A stretch of 64,000 nt of DNA from Ptychodera flava (GCF_041260155.1 NC_091929.1:26412080-26476079); one strand, 5' to 3'; counted from the stretch's first letter, positions 49,238 through 62,312 are shown. Numbers and translations are program-made. The notes: generated by a model not told the origin, from the letters alone.

Positions 49238-50264
49238 CTCCGCTGTGTTTATGTAGAGAATAACTATTTTTGACACATGTTGATGAAGAAGGTGGAAATC
49301 TTTGATAGCTCATTTCAGTGACCAGGAAAAAGTGGCTAAAATAGCTGCAAAAATACACAATTGAAGAGTTCATCATAATTTGAATATATCACATCGGATC
49401 ATCCCTACGAACACGTCAACCAAAGGTATCTGATGAGTAGTTTTGTTGAGAATAAAAGTTTTTGACCAAAAATGGCAAAAATTGCCCCAAAAATTCAAAT
49501 TGCAGATTTCATCATAATTTCAATAAATATCATTTAGTTTATCTATAGAAACCTGTATACCAAATTTCAAGCTATCAGATGAGTAAGTCAGGAAATACAC
49601 ATTTTTGGACCAAAAATGGCAAAAAATGCCCCAAAAATACAAAATTACAGATTTCATCAGAAATTCAATATATATTACGTAGTTCATCTATGGGAACCTG
49701 TATGCCAAATTTCAAAGCTATCAGACCAGTACTTTTAGAGAAATACATTTTTTGACCAAAAATGGCAAAAATTGCCTTAAAAATGCAAATTTGCATATTT
49801 CTGCACAATTTGAACAAATCTGGAATAGATCATCCCTAGGGACCTATGTACCAAATATCAAAGCTATCTGATCGGTTGTTTTGAAGAAGAAGATGTTTAA
49901 AGATTTATTTACCAAAAACAACAAAAATTGCCTTAAAAATACAAATATGCAAATTTCACCACGATTTGAACAAATCTGACTAAAGTCACCCTAAGTAAAC
50001 TGCATATCAAATTTCAAAGCAATCGGACGAGCTGTTTCAGAGATGATTTTTTACCAAAAACAGCAAAAAACGCCCCAAAAATACAAATATGCAAATTTTA
50101 CCACAATTTGAAGAAACTTAAGTGAGGTCACCCCAAGTGAACTGCATATAAAATTTCAAAGCAATTGGACTTGCGGTTTCAGAGGAGAAGGCAATTGTTG
50201 ACGGACGACGACGACGGAAAATCAACCTGTTTGATAAGCTCCGCGTCTCTGACAGCGGAGCTAA
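49238..50264. mobile_element. ~1 kb element of ~120 bp tandem units with short inverted ends
   Basis: Ends tagctccgctgtg (49238) and gacagcggagcta (50264) are inverted. The interior is about seven units of accaaaaatggcaaaaattgcc...cctgtataccaaatttcaaag. The most complete member of the family seen at 19282 and 37660. Confidence 0.6.
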
Positions 50265-51045
50265 ATATTACCACAAAGAGGATATTTACAACAAGAAATA
50301 CTAAACATCAATGCGGGAACAGATTACGCACACCAAAAAAAACACATTTAAAATACAAACACACAACAACAACACTAATATGTTGATGTTTACTACCACA
50401 TACAATCCACATATCAAAACAAATGACATCAATCAAGCACTTTCTAAGAACTGGGAAGAAATAGAAAAAGACCAAACACTAAGGAATCTATTCATGATGA
50501 GACCTATCATCACATACAAAAGAAATCAAAACATTAGCGACACACTCATAAATGGAAAACAGGGCCTGAAAATTTTCCTTTTTACCCACTGGTCCCAGGA
50601 CCAGTGACCTGTTTTTTTTTTCACTGGTCCAAAGGTAAAATCCACTGGTCCTTAAAAATTTGCATAACAATACAAGAATCATTCATTTCTCATACTCATG
50701 TTATATATGCATTTCTATCACATTTGCTTGGGATTTACATACAGCAAAAACTGTTTTTGGCTGAATAAATATAACTCTGTTGAAGTTTGCACATCTTTGT
50801 GTAAGCACTAAGTACACTTTCAAAAGACAAGGGCTAATCATCTAAAAGATGGCCAGCAAATTCACAAAGTAACATTATGTCAATTAAATGCTCCATTGAA
50901 CAGAGGAAAATAAAAAGACTATTACAGAGCCTTTTTTGAAATCACTGCGTATCCTTTTGGCTTTGTATTCAGCTTAAAATTGCTCAATATGGGTCTTCAA
51001 GACAAGGTAAATTTAGTGAAGCATGCATGAACTGAGAACACAAAC
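50265..51045. other. no supported gene
   Basis: Low-complexity A-rich start, then a tcactggtcc repeat near 50580-50650. Frames lack support. Confidence 0.3.
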
Positions 51046-51901
51046 CGTGATTTCTTTGCTTGGCAACTTGTTCTCTGGCTGTTGTAGCTCCTTGGCTGGA
51101 ACCGTTGCCATGGCAACAGCACTGTCCCTGTCAGACTGGGAGTTGACTGGTACCGTTTCTGTGGCAATGATTGTGGGTCCACTATGAAGCGATTTGGCTA
51201 TGTCTGTAATCTCTACAGAGCTTTGGGAACTACCGTAGATGACCGTTGGTGTGACTCGCAGCGGGATCTATCATGCCTTCACCTTCTATACCCTTTGGGT
51301 ATCCTGGAATAAGATAAAAAAAATTTGGAAAACTAAGTGAATTGTTTTTGGCTTGAAGCACAGCATTTCAAAATCTTAATTATTTCAGACCACAAATCCT
51401 GAAATGAAGATTCCAACAGGGAAGTATACTGTTCAAAACTTTTACACGTTTTGCTTTTCCATTTCGAAAAATACCATCAAGGACACTATGAGCTCAAATT
51501 CGGTTTGAATTGGTCCTTTCAAGAAATATTTAAACTAGAAAAACAAGAATGACAAAAGCAAATAAGGTCTGCAACTTAGGTACTGGAAGGTCATCTTTAG
51601 GAACATGCATATCAACTTCAACAGCAATGGGACAAGCAGATCCTAAATATATAAGCAAATTTTCATTTCACCTTTAAAGAGCGAAATCTTTCTTGTCACA
51701 TGCTGATTTTGCTCGAAATTGAAAAATGCAGCCCCAAATCCCTTAAAGCTTAAAGGTAATGTAAATGTGACGATGACTTTCACCTGGTTTGGTCGCTAGA
51801 GCGACAAAGAGGCAACATTTGTAATTGGAGATATTGGAGCAGTTTAGGCAGTACGTCGATGGGGAAGTGATACTGTCTGGCAAGAAACGGGATAAAGACA
51901 T
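51046..51901 (-). pseudogene. candidate two-exon fragment of an unrecognised gene
   Basis: Exon 1 at 51784-51901: a start ATG directly after a good acceptor, MSLSRFLPDSITSPSTY..., donor CCAG|gtgaaa, ending in phase 1. Exon 2 at 51046-51303: acceptor ttattccag, continuing in phase 1 as GYPKGIEGEGMIDPAASHTNG. A one-base shift near 51240 then leads to VIYGSSQSSVEITDIAKSL and SDRDSAVAMATVPAKELQQP before a gtttgt donor. Composition resembles a low-complexity linker of a nuclear protein. The frameshift suggests decay, or a wrong base in the assembly. Confidence 0.3.
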
Positions 51902-52350
51902 CTGTAAGAAGTTTCATCATATATGAGACAGTATTTATTGAAACATTACCAGAATCATGAAATTCATAAATATGCAAATAAGAAATTAATTGACACAATA
52001 CAAATGTCTTTGTGTGCTATTAGAGCTCTGTATGATCAACATGTGTACAGTTTCATTAAATTTGGTGCAGTCTAATAAGAAACAGCTTATTTTCGAAAAT
52101 CTGTAATTATGCAAATTAGAACAAATTATGCATGCCACACCTGAACATGCATATGTACGTCAAAGTGTCTTATCCTTTTACCAAGTTTGAAAGGAATTGG
52201 CTCAAGCATGTCTGAGATATCTGCAGACGGACAGACAGTCGGACGGACAGATGGACAGAGCCCAAACCATCAGTCCCCTGAACTTTGTCCAGGGGACTAA
52301 AAAATCTTCTTAAAATTAACATGGCTTAAGACCTTTATGTTTGAAATGTA
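51902..52350. other. dispersed repeat with hairpin tail
   Basis: Ends gacggacagacagtcggacgg...cccctgaactttgtccaggggactaaaaa; the cccctg/cagggg hairpin before the A-rich end marks the family. No gene. Confidence 0.5.
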
Positions 52351-52612
52351 GCAAGGTTAGGCGCTTTAAATAAAATTATTTGTTTGCCATCCGTGTGCTG
52401 GTAGGTTTCAGAGAAAATTAAAACAACAAACACAATGTTAAAACTATTATAAATAAAAATATTTTTTTTTCCAAGGGAAAGCAAATAAAAATATAGCATA
52501 TGTTGATACACTGGTGTTTTTTGTCTGTTTCTCTTTTTTCCCCTGCCTGGCTGGTAAGTTTTTCAAAAATCCAAAGATGGCAAACAAAGAGTTTTCTTTA
52601 CATGGCCTTACC
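52351..52612. repeat. dispersed repeat, copy 1
   Basis: Similar in direct orientation to 60129-60375 (taggcgctttaaataaaa..., ttttttcccctgcctggctgg, gcaaacaaag). Confidence 0.7.
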
Positions 52613-52621
52613 ATATGGTCT

Positions 52622-54680
52622 ACAAAATTAATGTACAGAATTTTGATTGATCGATTTTTAACATCACAATGTACTCACAATGTGATTTGAATAGAACTTG
52701 TGGTTACTGAGATATGCATATATATGTATAATCAAGGTCAAAGGTCACTGAGGTCACATGACATGTTGAAAAAAAAATTATATTGCTAATTAATCCCTAT
52801 ATGCCAAAAAATCAGACCTCTAGCTCTATTCGCTTGCCCAGAATTAGATGTGTGCATAATTAATGAGGTAAAGCGTGTGTTGTCATAAGGTCCCATCCTA
52901 CTAAATACAAAGGACATAGCACTTGTGGTTACTTATTTATTGACATAAATACGGATGGTTTTCAATCGGATTCGAACCCACAACATACGGCATCAGTCGC
53001 CTAGCTGAGAGGCCATAACATATATTTTAGGTAAAAGGTCATCGAGGTCACATGACATTTGGTCAAAAAATTTCTCTCCTATAGTTATCCCTATATACCA
53101 AAAATCAGACATCCAGCTCTATTGGCTTGCTCAGAATGAGATATGTGCATAATTAATGAGGTACAGTATGTGGTGTCATAAGGTGTCAAATCATACCAAA
53201 TATGAAGGGTGTAGCACTTGTGGTTACTGAGTTATGGACAAATATGTATATTTCAGGTCAAAGGTCACCGAGGTCACGTGACATTTTGTCAAAAAAATTG
53301 TATTGCTAAGTTATCCCTATATACCAAAAATCAGACCTCTAGCTCTATTGGCTCGCTCAAAATTAGATATGTGCATAATTAATGAGGTACAATATGTGGC
53401 GTCATAAGGTGTCCCATCATACCGTACATGAAGGGTGTAGCACTTGTGGTTACTGAGTTATGGACAAATATGTATATTTGAGGTCAAAGGTCACCAAGGT
53501 CATGTGACATTTTGTCAAAAAAAAATATTATATTGCTAAGTTATCCCTATATACCAAAAATCAGACCTCTAGCTCTATTGGCTCGCTCAAAATTAGATAT
53601 GTGCATAATTAATGAGGTACAATATGTGGCATCATAAAGCTGTCCAATCATACAATACATGAAGGGTTGTAGCACTTGTGGTTACTGAGTTATGGACTAA
53701 TATGTATATTTCAGGTCAAAGGTCACCGAGGTCACGTGATATTTTTCTCAAAAAAATTGTATTGCTAAGTTATTCCTATATACCAAAAATCAGACCTCTA
53801 ACTATATTGGCTCGCTCAAAATTAGATATGTGCATAATTAATGAGGTACAATATGTGGCGTCATAAGGGGTCCCATCATACCATACATGAAGGGTTGTAG
53901 CACCAGTGGTTACTGAGTTATGGACAAATATGTATATTTGAGGTCAAAGGTCACCGAGGTCATGTGACATTTTGTCAAAAAAAAATATTATATTGCTAAG
54001 TTATCCCTATATACCAAAAATCAGACCTCTAGCTCTATTGGCTCGCTCAAAATTAGATATGTGCATAATTAATGAGGAACAATATGTGGTGTCATAAGGT
54101 GTCCCATCATACCATATATGAAGGGTAGTAGCACTTGTGGTTACTGAGTTATGGAGAAATATGTATATTTGATGTCAAAGGTCACCGAGGTCATGTGACA
54201 TTTTGTCAAAAGAAAATTGTATTGCTAACTTATCCCTATATACCGAAAATCAGACCTCTAGCTCTATTGGCTCGCTCAAAATTAGATATGTGCATAATTA
54301 ATGAGGTACAATATGTGGCATCATAAGGTGTCCCATCATACCATACATGAAGGGTGTAGCACTTGTGGTTACTGAGTTATGGACAAATATGTATATTTGA
54401 GGTCAAAGGTCACCGAGGTCACATGACATTTTGTCAAAAAAATTGTATTGCTAAGTTATCCCTATATACCAAAAATCAGGCCTCTAGCTCTATTGGCTCG
54501 CTCAAAATTAGATATGTGCATAATTAATGAGGTACATATGGCGTCATAAGGTGTCCCATCATACCATCTATGAAGGGTAGTAGCACTTGTGGTTACTGAG
54601 TTATGGACAAATATGTATATTTGAGGTCAAAGGTCATCGAGGTTACATGACATTTGTCAAAATATCCGAGATATCTGTGT
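52622..54680. repeat. ~230 bp tandem array carrying DR1-type half-sites
   Basis: About nine units with period 226-232 bp. Each includes aggtcaaaggtca, then gaggtca, then attgctaagttatccctata, tctagctctattggctcgctc and gcataattaatgaggtac. aggtcaaaggtca starts at 52735, 53255, 53481, 53713, 53941, 54400 and 54624; units near 53030 and 54171 are diverged. The tail at 54690-54765 belongs to the hairpin-ended repeat family. Confidence 0.9.
52965..53015 (-). repeat. tRNA-like SINE piece inside the array
   Basis: On the minus strand tctcagctaggcgactga is followed by a perfect B box (gggttcgaatcc). It sits between the first and second units of the 230 bp array. Confidence 0.45.
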
Positions 54681-54765
54681 GTGAACGGATGGACTCACAG
54701 ACGGACGTACAGACGGACATGACCCAATCTATAAGCCCACTGGACTTCATCCGTGGGGACTAAAA

Positions 54766-55421
54766 TTGTGTCACTGCATCTTTTTTGCAATATGTAACGA
54801 TGAGAAACTAAATTTTTATTTTTCGTGGCCTTATACATGGGAGTCTATGGAGATCTGCCTTATACATGGGAGTCTATGGACGGTAAACTAAAAATATGCA
54901 AATTTCACCACATTTGCCCAAATTTGGGAAAGGTCACTCCTATGCACTTCCATACCAAGTTTCAAATCAATCGGACTTGTGGTTTCAGAGAAGAAGATTT
55001 TTTGACCAAAAATGAGAGAAAATTACAAAAAAATTCATGAAAAATAGCAAGTCCAACATACTAACCCAAGATGTGCACAATCATTTCAGGTCAGCCCAAA
55101 GTACTTACATGCTAATTTTTCATGTAATCTGCTCAGTGGTTGTTGAGTTTTTTCAATTTTGACTGTTTTTAAATTTTTTCACTTAATTTGCATATTTTTG
55201 GCAATGACAACTTCATTGGACAAAATCTCATCTACAGCCCATCATCCATGTAGGCCTACACACCAAATATCAAGATGAAATGTGCAGCGGTTTGGAGTTT
55301 TTGATGTTGACGGACAGACGTACATACAGACATGCAGACACACAGACATACAGACAGTTCCCTAGCCTATAACAATAGCTTCCATTGCCATATATACATA
55401 TGGCTATGGGAGCTAAAAACA
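54766..55421. repeat. dispersed tandem-repeat element, diverged copy
   Basis: Phrases accatttgcccaaat..., ccataccaagtttcaaatcaatcggac and a gacggacagacgtacatacagac tail match the 49238-50264 family. A short direct repeat (ccttatacatgggagtctatgga) occurs at 54829 and 54861. Confidence 0.55.
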
Positions 55422-55677
55422 CCGTCCCTCCCTCTCTGTAATTTCTATCCAGTCCCTTACTGTAATAACCTTGGGCCCTGCGTGTAGAATTCGTAAACAA
55501 ACATATCGCAGGCCACCACTTCATGCATACAAAAGGCGCCTTTGAAGTCCTAACAGTGATTTATCAATGTATGTGGAATCGATCAAAGTAAATCTGAGTG
55601 AAAATGCATCCGTTTCCAGCTTAAAGTTAAACTGCATAACGTGAATCATGGTATGTGTGAATTAGGCTTACCCCGCC
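55422..55677. mobile_element. MITE, partial copy
   Basis: Matches the right half of the 41268-42106 element (cctccct.c...atttct, gtgaaaatgca.c, gtgaattaggcttacccc). Confidence 0.6.
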
Positions 55678-55678
55678 C

Positions 55679-55793
55679 TAGCGGCAGTACAGTAGTTCGA
55701 GGTTTTGCCTGGGTCGGACGGCAAAACCAGATCTGGTTTTGCCGTCCAACCCAAACTCCCAGGCAAAACCCCGAGCTACTGTACTGCAGCTAA
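55679..55793. repeat. long palindrome
   Basis: Arms tagcggcagtacagtag / ctactgtactgcagcta and ggacggcaaaacc / ggttttgccgtcc; arms of about 55 bp with few mismatches. Confidence 0.85.
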
Positions 55794-56081
55794 CCCCGCC
55801 CCTGCTCTGGGGTACATGACAGAGACTCGAGCTGACACAAAACAAGACACACACATGTAAACATAACGCCAAACCTGACAGAGATGTTGGAATATCACGC
55901 AGTCTGGTCGCCTTTCTGATTCGTGCACTGCAACGACGTTGCCATATATTCACGTTATTCGGACGCTGAGTTCATGTCTAGCCGGCCGCGCGGTCACGTG
56001 TTGATCGGATATTGACTTCTCATTTAAATACAGCTAAATGGCGGGAAATTCTCACATGTATGCAGATTTTCCCTCGTTTAA

Positions 56082-56990
56082 GGGACCGTTCAGTTTTTAC
56101 GGCCTGGGGGACCGGCAAAATCTTGTCCCCGGTGTTCAAAAAAATATAGACCTCCCCCTGAATTTTTCGTGAAAAAAAGATGACCCCCCCCTTTGTCAGA
56201 CGAAAAAATTTGATGACCCCCCTCCCCCCCCCCCCCCCCCCGCCCCGCTGAAAAATAACCAAAACTCATATGTCAAATTTACCCTCACAGTTTGGATTTG
56301 AACTCCGGTACGCAGCGCACTTTATTCGTGCAGCAGAGAATGCAAACGTCTGTTAATTAGGACAGCTGTGAGGCAATTTTTAACTTCATTTCCATCGACA
56401 ACTTATGTCCATGGACATTGTATAAAGTAAACTTTATTGGAGTGGTTTGCCAAAAGCAGCCCTCCGGTTAAGAGGGTCATGGGCCATTACGTAAAGTCAA
56501 CTTTATTCTAGTGGGCCACCAAAGGTGGCCCGCCGGTTAAGAGGGTCGATCATGGCCATTGCATAAAGTAAACTGTACTGGACAGGGCTGCTGAAGGCGT
56601 CCGGCCGTTAAGATGGTCATGGGCTATTACGTAAAGTCAATTTATTTTAGTTCGCAGGTAAATAGGGTTGATCATGGCCATTGCATGAAGTAAACCTAAT
56701 TGGAGTGGGCCACCAAAGGCGTCTGCCCGTTAAGAGGGTCATGGGTAATACATAAAGTCAATTTATTGTAGTGGGCCGCCAAAGGCGGCCCGCCGTTAAA
56801 GAGGGTCGATCATGGCCATGGCATAAAGTGAACTTTATTGTAGGTATTATGTTTTTGAAAATGTGGTGACCCCCCCTTTCCTACCAGTGAAAAAGCGATT
56901 ACCCACCTTCGCAGATTCCAAAATTACAATGACCCCCCCCCCCCCCGGATTTTGCCGGGCCCCCCCCGGCCGTAAAAACTGAACGGTCCC
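56082..56990. mobile_element. PIF/Harbinger-like MITE, copy 2
   Basis: Same family as 29689-30750 with the same termini, here flanked by TAA. Fewer internal subrepeats (909 versus 1062 bp). Inserted next to the LINE fragment at 56991-57729. Confidence 0.8.
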
Positions 56991-57729
56991 TAAACACGTC
57001 ACCGGTGACTTTAAGGTATTCAACATATCCCCATACACCATTGGGATTCGGTTGTTTTTGACTTTGAAAATGAGATGGAGATAGTGATAATCACTATTCA
57101 GTTCATTGTCAAAATTCGCAATGAAATATAAGCTGGCCCATTTAGGGGTCCCTCTATCTGGATTTTTCTCAAATAATTTCATAAGCCACTTTAATTGGAG
57201 TGCATACATTTTTTCTTCAATGTCGACAACCTTTTTGCCACAGTCATCATATCTTTGAATGAAAATACCCCTTTATATAACTTCTCGTTTGCCTCTCCAA
57301 ATAAAATTCCATAATTTACTATTTGCTTCATTTGATAATTTCCTTAGGTACGTGATCAAATGATGCCAGGTACCATAATTTTGACGCAACCAGTTTCTTA
57401 GCTACTATTGCCCTGCCTTTATAGGACAGATTTCTAGTATTCCAGATCTTAAGGCAGTTAAATTTCTCCATCACTGTTTTCCAGGTTTCTCTAGATGTGT
57501 TGCTGTTTCCAAACCCAACTCCCAAGATCTGTAAAACCTTGTTTGCAAAATCGATCCCTTCCACTAAATCAGTGCGGTCTTTAAAACTCCCAGCCCATAA
57601 ATCTTTGGATTTCTTCTTGTTCAGCTTTGCACCTGTTGCTTCTTCATATTTGTTAAACATTCTGGAAAAATATATACGTATATGTGTTTCAGGACGCCAC
57701 CAACGTTCACGATATTGTTCCATACGCAT
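56991..57729 (-). pseudogene. L1/Tx1-like LINE reverse transcriptase fragment
   Basis: Reads FNKYEEATGAKLNKKKSKDL, then ILGVGFGNSN, then SYKGRAIVAKKLVASKLWYL. After a break it continues LWNFIWRGKREVI, a stop and EEKMYALQLKWLMKLF. This matches the thumb/post-RT part of L1-clade ORF2. Truncated upstream of 57729; its downstream end abuts the Harbinger-like MITE. Confidence 0.65.
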
Positions 57730-59490
57730 TGACGAAGAGATGTACGTACTTGACCATGAACTTTTGTCAAATCTCAGGCACGGCCATAATGAATCGGAGT
57801 TTCGTAGGTATTTCGGTATTTCTTAATTTAAATTAATAAAGTACTGAAAATAGTCACTTTTACAGCTATACGCACATAAAAATTGAGAAATTCTTACTTC
57901 GTTTAGTCACGGTGGATTAATGGGCCAGAAAGAGTCTGGACTCGCTCGCATCTCCCTGTCAGGCCAACCTCCATGTCACCTGCGGTGCCACTTCGCCAGC
58001 GACTGCCGGGGGTGGGGGGGGGGGGGAGTACTTCACGCGGTGAACATGGGAAGAAAGTGTCCGTCAATTTCACAGTCGCTCGAGGTTAGGTACACTGCGA
58101 CGGTCTGTGCAATCTACTCTGGTTAATTTGTTAAAAAAGATGAAACTCACTGTCACTTTTCGAAAGGACGAGTTATGTTGGAAGTCTTAAAAAAGCAAGT
58201 ATAAGATTTATCCTAATAGCTAGCAATCTCTCAATGGCTGTCTACAGGTATACTTTGATGTCGACGGTTCAGCTTTCACAACCTGGTAGTAATTGCTTAT
58301 CAGGTGTACAAATTTCCGTCACATTTCGCCGTAGTTTAGAATTACATGTAATTCACAGAATCTTACATGAGTCTCAGCACGGTAAAAATTACCATTTAGA
58401 CCCTGAAAGGGTGACACCTCGTCAAACTAACATACATGGCCATCCTCAGTTGCTATATCTTCTATTGCCGGGTTCGTTTATCTTCATCATCAGTCATGTT
58501 GAGTGATCACCCTCTACGTTTTTCACGACTTGTTGATTAGCATCTTTGGGCAAATAGTTACCTTGAAATTATCCAAATCGTAAGGCTTCGCCATACTAGC
58601 TCGACCGTGACGTCACAGAATACGAGCTGCTGCACTCGAACGCATTGGAAATGTGTTGCCACACCCCGTACTACCCATATATACATGCATCTTACTCCGT
58701 CGGTTCGGAGACACGAGAGAATGCCTGGGTTCAGAGCCCCGTCTGTGGCTGGGTCTAACCTTGTCTACGATTGGGCTCTGTGCATTTCAACAAGTTGACG
58801 CCGGGTTTTTCACAAATGAGAGAATAAAGCTGCTGTCTTTTCGAAATAACAGGAATATATGATCAGGCTGACTTTGTGAAACATAAACATGGCGAAGAAA
58901 AGAACACATATCGTCAAATAGAGTTGTTGATAATTCCCTGGGTACACTATACACAGTCGCCACAAGCCGTTGCTCAACGAACGTAGTCTGGTAAAGGAAC
59001 GGACATAAAAGTGAGAAACAAGCGCAATTCGAGATATCGCCCTCCACGGCGTGAACGGGGGTTATACTGTAACTGTTTGTCGTTTCAATAATAATTATTT
59101 AATCATCTATTTATTATTTATTTGTTGATTGATGATGAATTAATAAATTAATTCATTTATTTATTATTTATATTTTGTTTGTTTGTTCATTCGTTTATGT
59201 CTGATTGCTCACTTGTTTATTTATTCATTGTTCTTTGTTTATTTGCCATTATTTATTTATTATTTATATTTCATCTAAAGTAGGCAAATTATACCAGACC
59301 TGCTCAATATTTTTAATGTATATGCGAAAATGCTGATTTCTTTTTCACGACCACTATTCCTTATGTTTCTCTTTTCCAAAATTTGTACTGTACTCGACAG
59401 GTGATAGCACTTATAGTATGAAATTAATCGGCATTTATCGAGTACGTCATATATATTGACATAGTTGAGAAATTATCAGCATTATTTAAG
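57730..59490. other. no supported gene
   Basis: A G-run near 58013-58026, an (ATTT/TTTA)-rich stretch at 59095-59270 and a repeat fragment at about 59270-59400 resembling 16580-16670. The frame at 58234-58506 has no family or splice support. Confidence 0.35.
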
Positions 59491-59617
59491 CAATAACCCC
59501 CGCCGCAGGAGGGTATACACGAGATTTTGGTACAATGTGCGACATATAGCACGAGCCGATATATGGAGCGGATTGTACTAAAATCGAGTGGATACCCGAC
59601 TTCGGCGGGGATTATTG
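59491..59617. repeat. long palindrome
   Basis: Arms caataacccccgccgcagg...gggtatac / gtatacccg...cggcggggattattg; the flank at 59606-59720 recurs at 28937-29030. Confidence 0.8.
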
Positions 59618-60128
59618 CTATTGTATTACATCAACTTGTGTGTGTTTGTTGTCTTGCTTGGGTATTTTCATCACTTTAAGTCCTAAATGCAGAAGACGGA
59701 CGAACACAATGGGAACATCTGATAAATAGGCTTATTCATCAATTAAGTTTCAAGGAGTGAGGCAAAACTTAAGTGTCATAAATAATACAAACAAAAAATC
59801 ATGTTTGTTTGTTTGTTTTGTTTTATGTGAGCCACTTTTAAGGCAAACAACAAAAGTACTGTTTCAGTCTCAGCTAAATGTTCAATGAATTAGTCAAATG
59901 GCACCTCCCTCAGATGCCACCAGAGAACACCATTATGAATCTTGAATGACACCGATTATTGTTGGACCTATGTTGACGTTATATTTGCCCTGGTCCTTCT
60001 AGTCTTGAAGGAAACAAACACAGGCAAGAGATGTACCTCGGACAGAGACACGATGAACGAAAAAGCTTACAGAACTGACGAAAAGGCTGAGAAGTTACAA
60101 TTGTTGACGGAGAAATTGTAATTATCAT

Positions 60129-60375
60129 TAGGCGCTTTAAATAAAAATCTTTCTTTTCCGTCTGCGAGCTAGTAGGTTTACAGAGAAAATCAAGAAAATA
60201 AACACAATTTTAACATTTATTACAAACAAAAATATTATTTTTCAAAATGGAATAAAATAAAAAGTGAGCTTGTTAAAACACTTGTGGTTTTTGTCTGTTT
60301 TGGTTTTTTCCCTGGCTGGCTGGAAAGTTTTTCAAACATCCGAGGACAGCAAACAAAGAAATTTCTGTAAATGGC
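60129..60375. repeat. dispersed repeat, copy 2
   Basis: Partner of 52351-52612. Confidence 0.7.
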
Positions 60376-62277
60376 CCGACAGACATTAGCACAATCAGAC
60401 CTCTATACCATGCACCCGCTCTGCCACTGCGGGATTCCATGATCTCTGCATTTCATAAACAGTGATGAACAATATGATGAGCAAACACACAGGCGAATCG
60501 GAACAGGATTTAACAGCTGTAAAAAGTTTATTTCATCGATAGAAAACGTGCAAATGTCAAAATAAATAAGTCAAACACAATAAAAAAACCAAAACGTCGG
60601 CGTAATTTCATCAAGGAAAATGTTTGCTTATTACACACATTACAATTTTTATTTATCTACAATCAAACAAACATTAAAAACAAAATGTTGACCACTTTAA
60701 AATTTGTCAAACATTTGAGAAATTAGCACACTTAAAATTTCTGACAAGTGATCAGCCACGGACAGCTCGCATTACTTGATCAACAGGAATTATCAGGCTC
60801 TACAGATGTTGTATTTCAGGGATGAATTTTGACATTTTTGTTGATTTCAAATGACGTAGAGAAGTAGGTCACAGTGCTTGGTGTTCCTAGACTAGCAGTC
60901 TTCGGCAACTATCTACTCCATCCTTTGCTTTTCTGTACTCGTTTGAGTTCAAAGAAGAATGTAAAGTTTAGGAAAAAGTGTATATGAGTGACTTAATCTG
61001 AAAAACGATGGAAAGTAGTCCGGTGTAAAAAAATTGCTTGGTCAATATTGCAACAGTTATAATTACAACAGGCAAACTCCGCAAGTCCGAAGCGGTGTCC
61101 GCGAAATACATATATTAAAGCTGCTCTTTTTTGCAGTAGAAAAATTTGTATATTAGCAAATATGTACAGAGAATTTTTTTTTTCTTTCGAAATCTTAATT
61201 TCCATCATAAGTTTTTTTTTGTCAAACAATTTAATCGTAATCATCATAATGTTCTTTTGTCCAGAATCTGTGTAATTGTCACAACCGTTTTCCACTTCTA
61301 TTGGTGGCAGCTTCCAGCTGAAGTCTTCCAGGTCAGTCTAGTTTATTCATTTGAATGCAACTGCTTCGGTCTGACCTTGTAGTTGTGTTGACCCCGGGAA
61401 CATTGACCTTCATCACACCGTTGAATTCAGGTCTTCAATTATCGCTGATTGCCGAGAGAAGCAAGACTCGTTACAGTCTATTGGTAAACAAATCAGAAAT
61501 ATCTCCATCAGGCCAAAATAAAAAAAAACGTGTCTCCGGTAACATACCTCTGAAAATTTTGGTAGTAGGACGGAGGATTTTTAACGTACCTTTTTGTTGG
61601 CTGAGACCCGTAAAATACAGCTAACTTTATGGAATTGAATCGTAATTTTTGAAAATGCGAAAATAGGCCTAGAGTCGGTCAGCTTACCAGACACACACAT
61701 ATATTTTTACAAGGCCTAAACATCCAATGGTTGCATGTTGAAAAAACATTTTAGTTACCTATTTATTTATTTATTTATTTGCTTATTTATTTATTTTTCT
61801 ACTTATTTATGTTTGTTTTTTATTGTTATCTTGCTAGTGTGGACTTGTTTAAGCAAGTGTGGTTTTAGTCAATAATTTCCCTTCGAAATGTTGATAATTT
61901 GCTAATACCGCTACCGAACAACGATGAACGATTACGTCACACTGCTAGAGAAGGCGGACGGGTCAATATGCAAAACACAGAATGATAAATTTTATCTGTT
62001 CGTTTAGTAATATAATTATACCGTCCGAAGCGATTTTTTTCTGAATTTGTTTGTGTCAAGTTGCTTCTAACTTCAAAGACACAGGAAAAAACAAAAGCAA
62101 ATAAAACGCCTTGGTGGCGTATGTCAAATCATTTTCGTCAAGTCCACCATACCTAGGAATACTCGCAAATGAGTATTAGTTCCGGGCAACATTTTACACA
62201 GAAATAACTTGTCTGAATATGGTTTATGATTATTGCTGGTTCACAAAGGTTAAAAATTAGGTTAATCTGTAAATCTT
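60376..62277. other. no supported gene
   Basis: AT-rich, with a (TTTA)n run near 61760-61795. Frames at 60993-61624 are not convincingly coding. Confidence 0.3.
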
Positions 62278-62312
62278 ACACACACACACACACATACATA
62301 CACACATAAATA

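Noticed and set aside
57497..57826. 109-codon plus-strand frame
   Set aside because: Antisense to the LINE reverse-transcriptase fragment.
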